Shown here: positions 55,925 through 64,000 of the stretch, one piece after another
Layout: each line of letters starts with the position of its first letter
Position numbering within the stretch: position 1 is the first letter of the stretch
NCBI RefSeq assembly: GCF_001949145.1
Contig: NW_019091483.1
Coordinates: 437,397 to 501,396 of the forward strand
Direction: 5' to 3'
Length of the DNA: 64,000 nucleotides
Origin: Acanthaster planci
Lineage: Eukaryota > Echinodermata > Asteroidea > Valvatida > Acanthasteridae
Made by a program: the position numbers and the translations under genes
Notes under the pieces: model-generated
What the model saw: only the letters and a program-made list of their open reading frames with translations
Told to the model about the DNA's origin: nothing
The model's database searches: none

Positions 55925-58900
55925 GTGAGTAGCGTTGCCACTGGTTCAACGTGTTACGCATGTTGAACTTGATGTTAGGCCTAGGTGGGTGTATAGCCTA
56001 TGTTGACGTTACACATGAGTATTTTAGTTTAGTGCTAAGTAGGATGGGTTAGTCTGTTATCGCGGTAGTTATACCCGATGAAAATAACCTTACATTCCTG
56101 AATTATCCTATCCTTGCTGTTGTTTAACTCTTACTTTTTAACTTGAATCATAAAATTTTGTCTGTGGTTCAATTTACAGTAGGCCCCTATTTAATTTTCC
56201 TCTGAAAAAAGTACAATAGGGCCTAGCTCAGAAAATTTGTGTGCGCAGTGTATGCAAGCAGAGGTGGAGTTCCTGGTATTGAGGAATGGTTTCTACGATG
56301 GCCTTTAATGCACTTTGTCATGCATAAATAAAGATATAAGGAATGACTTTGCTTTCAGAAGAAACACAACAGCCTCATTTTGTAAAAATTGTTCTCTTTT
56401 ACCTGTAACTGATTCCGTTTTTGCCAGTCTTCTCCTTAAAGATGCCATATACTAAGAGAACGAGATGAAGAAAATTGCACTGCATCACCTTACGTTTATT
56501 AACCACTCCTGCTGGGTGGAATTTGCATACTTGGGAGGAGTTTCTGGGCAATTTCAAGATTTTCCGTTTTCAAAATTCTTCCAGAGTTCATAATTTCATT
56601 TACTGGATGCTTACACCCACACGAATGACTGTCTGATGCCTACTCTAATCTGACAGGCAACCTCCATTGACGCCTGAGTATTGTAGCCAGGCCTGCTGCC
56701 CAGTAAAGAGGTCAACATTGAGCAGTATTTGGTAATTTCCTTTGTTCCTGAAACTGGTTGAGTGCATTGCTGAATGACAGTGGTATCTTTTCAAATGCAG
56801 CCAGATTAGTGCACAGTGCTACTGTATCATCGCTGAAGATCTGGGGCACTTTTTTCCCCGCAGATAATTGGCGTGTGCTGGATGCCACAAACAGTGGTGT
56901 ACCGTTTTAAAACAATGACGGATTACCTCCGCTAATGTCAGCACTCTGTGCTGAAAAATGTTTGCAATTCCCAGCAGCTTGGTCTTTTGTTCTGAGTATG
57001 GTCTTTTGTTATCAGGCCCAGCTCCTTTGTCTGATTTCGGGCACCCTGGCTATGAGTACAACCCAAGGTCTCCGATGGTTAATGCGACAAGGAATGACTT
57101 CACTTTTTAACCAGAACTTTTTAACCCCAATGAAATGCAGCAACAACTTTGACATTCATCTTACCGGTACTGGCGCTCAAATTGGTGTTTTGTCAAAGGA
57201 ATACCGAATAATAAATATGTGGGTATTCCAAATTTTATTTTCTTGGTGAACTCATTATTTTATTGATGTCTGAAACAATCGTTGAAAATGTCTTTCTTCG
57301 GAGTTCTAATTCTCCGAGAATTATAACCATCTCGTTAGACCTGAACTATTTTATTCCAAGTTAATGTTAGAAATTCTAAATATCCGTTGCCAATTCTTCA
57401 AATTGTATAAGCAATAAAATTGCGACAATAATTCATTTGTTCTATCACATTTTTACCTGTACTTTGATAATTTCATGTACATGTATTACATGCACATCTT
57501 GTTGGAATCAATCACAAAACTGCATTGGAAAATATGAATGCAACTTCTCCACATCCACTTTGGATTCAGGAAAGAACAGTTTAATGTACATATATATTAT
57601 TCAACACAGCATACAACAAACATGCAACCTCCAGCACACTGTACCAGCTGAGCTACCCAGCTTTATGTCTGTGGCGTTTTGCCAACATCTTTGTTAGGGA
57701 GCACTATTTAGAAGTTCAACACTTTTCAGCAGTTTTCGTGGCCCAGTTTTTTTCCAGGATCTGACAAATTGAGTTAGAATGTTCAGAAAAATGCAGCAAT
57801 TATGGTATGTGGTTCACTGTGGTCAATGTAAGCTAAATACAATACATACCAGTACATACATGTACATGTACATGTACAGGAAGCAGTTGTCCTACTTCAG
57901 GTTAATATTTATTATTTTGTGTATTAAAGAAGCTGCTCTTTCTGCAGTGTGTGTGCACAGTTTGTGGGCACAGTAAGCCTTTTGTAAGTTAAATGGGAAT
58001 GAAATCTGGTTCATTGAATTACCTGATTGCACATACATGTAAACATATCATTTTGAATTCTCAAGACTAAAGAAACTGTTGCTATACATGTACCTCGTGA
58101 TTTGGGGCAAACTTTTGTATAGCGACTGCCATTTCTGGAATGAACTGGTTCCTTTCTTTGTGCCCTTCTTATCCCTGGGAAACAGTGTACTTGTGCAAGG
58201 CATTTCCTATGTAACTAAGCAAAAGTTTGCCTTGAATCACTAGGTATAGCAACAGTGTCTTTTGTGTAAAGAATTCAATTGTTATGTTGATGTGACTCCA
58301 AAGAATACAGTGTACCAGATTTTGTTCAAATTTAACTCACAAAATGCACATTATAACTACAAGAACTCTCAAAATTGCTTTTCCATGTGCAGTCCTGGAA
58401 GCAACTTTCACGCCTCCAGCGCAACGTTTTCAAGGTTGTGGTGTCACTCACCATCTTGTGTGTGATGTACTTGTTATTCCTGCCTGGCCGGAAGGCCGCC
58501 CAGTCTGACACCAACTTTGCCAGGGATCATAATATTGGCAGGGAACCAGGTAATCATGGCGACGCTGGAAAGCTCCCAGTGCTGAACATCAACCAAGATG
58601 GTGTCCGCCAAGGACAGGGTGGGAACATGGTAAGGAACCACTCTCAACCTTACCTCTTCTCCTGCAGGTCTAACAAAAGTTGTTGGATTTCCTGTACCTT
58701 GCTTCATTTCCCTAAATTGGTGTAATACCGTCACAAAAAAGTTTAAGTATTATTTTCCCATGTTGTCTGTGATTTAAAATTTTTTTTAATCCCAAAACAT
58801 AGACGACTTTAAATGTTGCTCTGATGCTTTGATTGGTTATTAAGTAAACCTTCCTACAAATTTCTAAAAGTGTCCTCAACACCACCCTCTCCCTGGCTGC

Positions 58901-61900
58901 ATTCAAATCTGTCTGTCTAGAGCTACCGGTAGGCCTAGGTCTTCACCAGTTGGCATGTTTGGAAATATGCAGGGATATGCTGACGGAAGAGAATAGCCTT
59001 AGCCCTGGAAGCTTGCCCATGACTTCCATCCCAACGATTTGAATCTTTAAAAGTGGAAAAACCCGAGGGCTTCTGTTGGAGAGACCTGGGTGCATACATG
59101 TAGCAAACCGTTGTCTGTTCTCAAAAGATTTGGTTGAACCATGTCTGTCATCTTTTGTACCATGCTGTAAAATGCACTTGAATATATCTGAACATACTTT
59201 TCTTTCAAACAATTTCTCTGCAGAATTTCGATAATTAAAACCTTTAAAAGCTCAAAATATGTAGAAGTCGAGCACAGAATCCATGTCATTTCTGTATCTC
59301 TTGATTCTCTTGGAAGTTTTTTGAAAAGATGAATGGAATTTGAACTCTTCCAACTGATGTAGAAACATTGTGGCCCTTGCCAGTATTTCTGAAGGACTTT
59401 GTAATCCCTTCTCCAAGATGATTCCACATCTACTTTTTTCCCTTTGCATCTCTATTCTGTCTCCAGCACCAAGCAGAAGAACCAAAGCGCCACAAGAAAG
59501 GGCCTCCCAGGATACACAGGGACCCGCCAAAAGTAAGTGGAAACCAACACCCTCATCACTGGCAGCACATGGGCCATGCATATGAAAGCCAACTCCGCAC
59601 CCCGGACTCTGGGGAAGGAGCTGCTGCTGGGGCACTGGAGGTAAGATAGGCAAACAAACAAGCTCCCCTGCAGAGCATGGTGGGATATCTGTTGTGGCTT
59701 GCAGTGTAGTCCTGCTGTAGTGAGTATCTTTCTTCAGTGCCTCAGTTTTTTTTCGTTTTATTTTGTTGTATATGAATACATTTTTTGTGTTGATGGTTTG
59801 TACAGCTGGGAACCAATGATAACTCTACGTATGGCATATTAAACTAGATACAGTAGTCAAAAAAGAGGTGATCAGGTATCGAGATTACATGAATTTGCCT
59901 AACACTGCAAGCAGTCCTTTACCTCAGGGGACAAGCACAGAGGCTTTTAAGTGGCCTGACTATAGAGGACCACAAAGCATTCAACTGTTGGCATAATACA
60001 TTTACTACTCCTTTCCTTTCTTTTCTGTCTTTGGAGGACAGGGTTTTTGTGTGCTGGAACTTTTGCACGTGATTTTATTTTGAAATTTCAAATCCACACT
60101 AGTATTTTAACCACCCAAATTATTTTAAGCCTGACTTAGTTCATTCATAATTTCTTGCTTGGAGGGGGTTAATCAATCATCTCTTCTTCTAAGAGGCAGT
60201 TGATCAGATCTGTGTTTTAAGAGTCACCTTTAAAATCCATAGTCACAGGATTTTGAAGTTTATAATGAAATAGAATAGCATTCCAGAGTGTTTCTTGCCA
60301 TTACTACATGCACCTGTTCACATACCTGCTTGTAACCAGGGTTATTTTACAGTCACTTGCAACTCAAATCCCAAGTCAGTCACAAGTTGAATCCCTGGAA
60401 AATCACAAGTAACAGTGTGGGTAATTGCATATAGCAATGAGAGAAGGACATCTTGTGACTTTTTACTGAAAATTGTTTTATTTGCAACAAAAATTTACTT
60501 CCGATGACCATGCCTGCAATTTTTCAGTAACTTATGGCGTAATCTAACCCTTCAAATGGCCACATATTCATTTGAGCACTCAACTACACCATTTTTTTTT
60601 TTGATGGCGCAAAGCACATGGTTAGGTTTATTTGATATTCTCACTGCCAAAGCCATAGTTACTGCTGTAGATGTGTGCATTAAAGGGAAAGTTTTGAATT
60701 ATCATTGCAACATTTCACAGAGCACTGCCGAGAAAATCAATTTCTTCCACATAGGCTATGGGGGCAACCTAATCTGAGTATCGCCCATTTGACGGGTACA
60801 TACATGTGGACTGGGGAACCTGTGTGCAGTAAATTGAGTAATTTCCCCCTGTTACAATGCATGTGTGCACGTAAAATGAGTGTGCTTGCACGCAATTCAT
60901 TTGTAATGACCAACGGAGCACCAAAATGATGGATTCATTGTAATGGTCTGTGGGTCACCAACAGATTTATGAACTCCCAAGAAACACACATTTGAAAAGG
61001 CAGTTTATACCAGCTCATTGCCGTCTTAATTTGCACATGGCACTCATCTCAGGATAACAAGAGTGGGCAAGCGGAGGAACCTGTACTGCACATCCCTGAT
61101 GACGCTGTGGCCAGGAATGGTCCATCAGAAGCCAGAGATCAAGACGATTCCAAAAAACACGTCGCCGGCGGCTCTGACGATGAGTCTCAAAGCCGCAAGG
61201 GCGACTCGGAGAGTAAAAGCAGTATCTACGGTAAAAGCACAAACTCTGACAATCGGTATTCTGTTCAGTGCCATCAGAAGATAGAGGGTCTTACTGTATT
61301 ACGTCCCCCAGTGGACAAGTCAGTGTACACGTTAAGGCTCATCCAGTTCTAAGCATTGTGATTGCTAGCGTACAGAACATACCAAGTGTTCCACGGCGGT
61401 CGTTCCGATTCTGCAGTGGGCAAAAGGCCCTGTGATAGGCAGTTTACAAAGCAAGTGTTCAGTGGTGTTCATTCCAAACAAACCCAAGACAGCATAGCTC
61501 CATTCCTGGAATGTAGGAACTCTCAGCTGCAATGTCCCTGGATTCATCTGTAGTGCCGTAGTTTAGATAAGCCCATTTAGCACTATCGTTGGGGCTGTCC
61601 CAACTATATCTGAAACCAGTGTTACAGCGTCTGTACACCTGTCGGTGCCGGTTGGGGATCTCCACCACAGCATTCGTCTGTCCAGCACTAAGCGTGATGA
61701 AACAGCCCACTGACCGGCACAAAAATCCTTAAAATTCCCAGAAAAAAGATCAGTCACTATCAAATTTCATATTTTTACCTGGGAGAATTTTTAAAAAATG
61801 AACTCTTCATCAATTTTGAAAGAAAATCTCACTAAAAAGTGATCTACAGTTCCCTCAAGCGGGCCCCTGGATCCCCTGGCTGTGCCCAGCGAGACTCCTG

Positions 61901-63498
61901 TTACACTGTACATTTATTTCGCTCCCTTTGTTTGCCATTGCAAAATTGTCCTGCAGTAAAATATGGCTGGCTATAACACTATTTGGAACCATAGCCATAG
62001 TTTGGACATTTCCTAAAAGCTTTGTTAACTTGCTTTGTGTGTGAAATTCAGTTGGTTTCTTTTTGTTTTGTTTGTTTTCTCTGCAAACACATACAAAACC
62101 CTTCTTCATATACCAGGTTCACAAAAACTGTTTTAGTATTTGATTGATTTGTCATTTGAAAAAGTAACCAAAAAGGGAACAATCAGTTAAAAAAAAACAG
62201 TTGTAGGCTCAAGGCCCTATCAGGTGTGCAGGCTATATGCCTCAATCACATGTGAGAATCCTTTTTGTCTCGTTATTTGGAATGAATAATGCTGATCATA
62301 GTGTGTCTGGTACCTTGCCCCTCCAGGTGCCAAGAATGAGCGGCAAGAGGCAGTGGTGGGTGCCTTCCTGCATGCGTGGAAGGCCTACAGGGCCCACGCC
62401 TGGGGTCATGACGAGCTGAAGCCAATCAGTAAATCGTACAACAACTGGTTCGGCCTGGGACTGACCATCATCGATGCACTGGACACTATGTACATAATGG
62501 GGTTGAATGAGGGTGAGCATTCCAACATTCTCATTAACCCTATCCGCCAAAGCATATTGTTTGGCCTACAGTACTCAGTACTATAAAATACTAACTAATA
62601 GCCTGAGCCTGAAGGACCTAGCGCTACAAATTACTACTTCTGGCTAGGTTACTTCCATTGTTACTTGTACAGAAAACAATAAAGCCATGCATTCATAGTG
62701 CCACAGCACTGTATGGTACATTGTCTTTTCTATTGTATTTTATGGCTTCAGAGAACAATGCAGTCATGTCCTCTTACAAGCGGCAGCACTGATTACTACA
62801 TTTTACCACAAGCAGTAATTTGTAGTATTATTTAGGGTTAGGATTAATAGAAGAGATGCCTTGGCTTACTCTCCAGTCTTTAGTTTGTCCAGTCTTCAGT
62901 TTGTCCAGTCTTCAGTTTGTCCAGTCTTCAGTTTGTCCAGTCTGTCGGGAACAAAATCTACCTGCACTTGTGACTTTACGTGGGAATTGTAGAAATAACT
63001 TTGGAGTGTATTGGTACATCTTTCTGAGGAGCAAAGTACGTTAAGTAATTAACCATGTCTTGCAAGGGCCATCTAATTTATTTTGATTAAGATTATGGTT
63101 GTGTAGGGCACTGTGACATAGACTGTTGTGTAAGTTGTGCATTAAAGCTTGCCTGAATGCACACACTGTCGGTTTTGCCATCTTTTGGAAATCTATCTAA
63201 TTGGCACCAGTCTGACAGCAATTTTTTTTTTAATTTCATTTGTTAGTTCTGCTTTGCAGGTCCAGGCACGGTCAGTGCAAATTTTCCTGTGAGACTTGAA
63301 GAAGAAAGGAGCACGGTTAAGTTGATGATACATGTATTTTACTTTTCAGAATTTGAGGAGGCTCGCAACTGGGTGGAGAATGACATGAACATCAAGCCCA
63401 ACATCGACGTCAACCTCTTTGAGACCACAATCCGTGTTCTAGGAGGTCTACTAGGTGCCTTTCATCTTTCAAGGGATGAAGCCTTTCTGGATAAAGCG
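55829..63498 (+). CDS. MAN1B1: MAN1B1, ER alpha-1,2-mannosidase (5' part, 6 exons seen)
   Basis: Exons: 55829-55924, 58393-58629, 59467-59532, 61053-61230, 62327-62512, 63350-63498; phases 0, 0, 0, 1, 1, 0; 304 codons to the window edge. The N-terminus [20 protein letters not shown] then [10 protein letters not shown] matches vertebrate MAN1B1 closely, followed by a signal anchor at about 44-63 ([18 protein letters not shown]), so it is a type II ER/Golgi protein. A polar, poorly conserved stem follows. The GH47 catalytic domain starts near 198: [20 protein letters not shown], with Glu222 matching catalytic Glu330 of the human enzyme, then [15 protein letters not shown] and [19 protein letters not shown]. 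The enzyme trims one mannose from Man9GlcNAc2 and marks misfolded glycoproteins for ERAD. The rest of the gene lies beyond 64000. Confidence 0.95.
56503..57078 (-). mobile_element. piggyBac-type non-autonomous element, copy B (576 bp)
   Basis: It is flanked by intact TTAA on both sides (56499-56502 and 57079-57082). Its reverse complement aligns along most of its length with the element at 50760-51349; shared words include CTGTCAGATTAGAGTAG, CAGGCCTGGCT, CTAATCTGGC and GTCTTTTGTT. It lies in MAN1B1 intron 1, in the opposite orientation to copy A. It is diverged and non-coding. Confidence 0.78.
58393..58629 (+). CDS. MAN1B1: MAN1B1 exon 2: membrane anchor and stem
   Basis: Encodes [20 protein letters not shown], the signal anchor, then a polar Gly/Asn-rich stem ending GQGGNM. 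Acceptor CATGTGCAG, donor ATG|GTAAGG, phase 0. Confidence 0.93.
59467..59532 (+). CDS. MAN1B1: MAN1B1 exon 3: stem
   Basis: A short phase 0-0 exon encoding [20 protein letters not shown] and PK, a basic Pro-rich stem piece like that of vertebrates (HIQRGPP). Acceptor GTCTCCAG, donor AAA|GTAAGT. Because it is symmetric it could be skipped without a frameshift. Confidence 0.75.
61053..61230 (+). CDS. MAN1B1: MAN1B1 exon 4: acidic stem
   Basis: Encodes [20 protein letters not shown] through [10 protein letters not shown], an acidic, Ser-rich, low-conservation luminal stem. Acceptor ATCTCAG, donor TACG|GTAAAA, phase 1. Confidence 0.85.
62327..62512 (+). CDS. MAN1B1: MAN1B1 exon 5: start of the GH47 domain
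   Basis: Encodes [34 protein letters not shown] (Glu222 catalytic-type) and [20 protein letters not shown]. Acceptor CCCCTCCAG, donor GAGG|GTGAGC, phase 1. Confidence 0.96.
62872..62945 (+). repeat. 16-bp tandem repeat, about 4.5 units
   Basis: Near-perfect units of AGTTTGTCCAGTCTTC lie in MAN1B1 intron 5. It is a simple minisatellite. Confidence 0.85.
63350..63498 (+). CDS. MAN1B1: MAN1B1 exon 6: GH47 domain continued
   Basis: Encodes [40 protein letters not shown] and RDEAFLDKA. Acceptor TTTTCAG, donor GCG|GTAAGC, phase 0. The next exon, expected to encode the DFGNRLMPAF-like block, is not in the remaining 500 bases. Confidence 0.95.
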
Positions 63499-64000
63499 GT
63501 AAGCAACCATTAAACAGAAGCTTTTTCACCTCGTACTTTGTTAATCACACAGAAGCAAACGGGATGAGTGACCCTTCTATTCAGTTCCAGGTGAAATTGG
63601 GGAAGTGCGTGTGATACGAAGTCCCAAAACAACACACCTTCAGGCTTTTAAAAAAAAAATGTTTTCTTTTACTCATTAGTCGTGAAGCTACAGAATATCA
63701 AGTCTGTGATCCCTTCACAGGACTTCAATTCATATTTCATATAATCGTGGTCTACACTCTGTTATCTTCATCTCCACTTGATGTACAAAGCCGCACTCCT
63801 GCGCCTCTCAGTTGAAAGGGGGACTTCTCTGGTATTTTATGCTTCATTATTTACAGAGTAGGGTATGTCTTCCTCAAACAGCTGCAACTAGGACAATACA
63901 TGTCTCCCCCTTTTTTTCATTGTATACATGTATTTTAATACCCAACTTCATTTTGGTTATGTACTTATGTACTTGTTATTGTCATTAGTCTTGGCTCTTC

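Noticed and set aside
57600-57665. tRNA-like 5' half on the minus strand (GGGTAGCTCAGCTGGTA)
   Set aside because: No anticodon arm, B-box or 3' half follows. At best it is a SINE head fragment, too short to call.

Overview
The window is nuclear DNA of an invertebrate animal, most likely a deuterostome (echinoderm, e.g. a sea star, or cephalochordate). The grounds are compact intron-containing genes with GT-AG introns of about 0.3-2.5 kb, a CMP-sialyltransferase of the ST6GALNAC type, an NR5B/Hr39-type nuclear receptor, tRNA-headed SINEs with ATT-rich tails, and very frequent TACATGTA palindromes. The species is not resolved from sequence alone. One assembly gap (11583-12405) is present.

Five protein genes can be built exon by exon, and they alternate in strand. 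ACBD6 (+, 13395-17459, 6 exons, 254 aa) is an acyl-CoA-binding ankyrin protein. An NR5B/Hr39-like orphan nuclear receptor (-, 24007-29046, 4 coding exons, 947 aa) has a canonical NR5 DNA-binding domain but no recognisable AF-2 helix. PIGK (+, 31745-38627, 9 exons, 392 aa) is the catalytic subunit of GPI transamidase. An ST6GALNAC-family sialyltransferase (-, 43489-46941, 4 coding exons, about 420 aa) is next. MAN1B1 (+, 55829 to beyond the right edge, 6 exons seen) is the ER class I alpha-1,2-mannosidase. PIGK, the sialyltransferase and MAN1B1 all act on secretory-pathway glycans or anchors, but nothing in the sequence shows that they are co-regulated.

The first 11 kb holds no gene I can support; it is AT-rich DNA studded with TACATGTA and ACCGGT palindromes. 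The ACBD6-receptor interval (18-24 kb) holds a decayed Penelope-like element with a GIY-YIG tail and a hammerhead-like motif, plus small tandem duplications. The receptor and PIGK are head to head across 2.7 kb, PIGK and the sialyltransferase converge, and the sialyltransferase and MAN1B1 diverge across 9 kb.

That last interval has the most structure: a tandem duplication of about 1.6 kb, one copy of which is split by a 590-bp TTAA-flanked element. A second copy of this element lies inverted in MAN1B1 intron 1, so it is a non-autonomous piggyBac-type family. Other elements are a 120-bp MITE with 9-bp target duplications (PIGK intron 1), a 473-bp inverted-repeat element (receptor intron 3), two related tRNA-derived SINE copies, a LINE 3' end, and a 17-bp minisatellite whose period leaves several frames open.

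I did not find a convincing new multi-gene system. The best leads are the receptor's missing AF-2, the TTAA element pair, and an unassigned coding-like exon near 29.7-29.9 kb.
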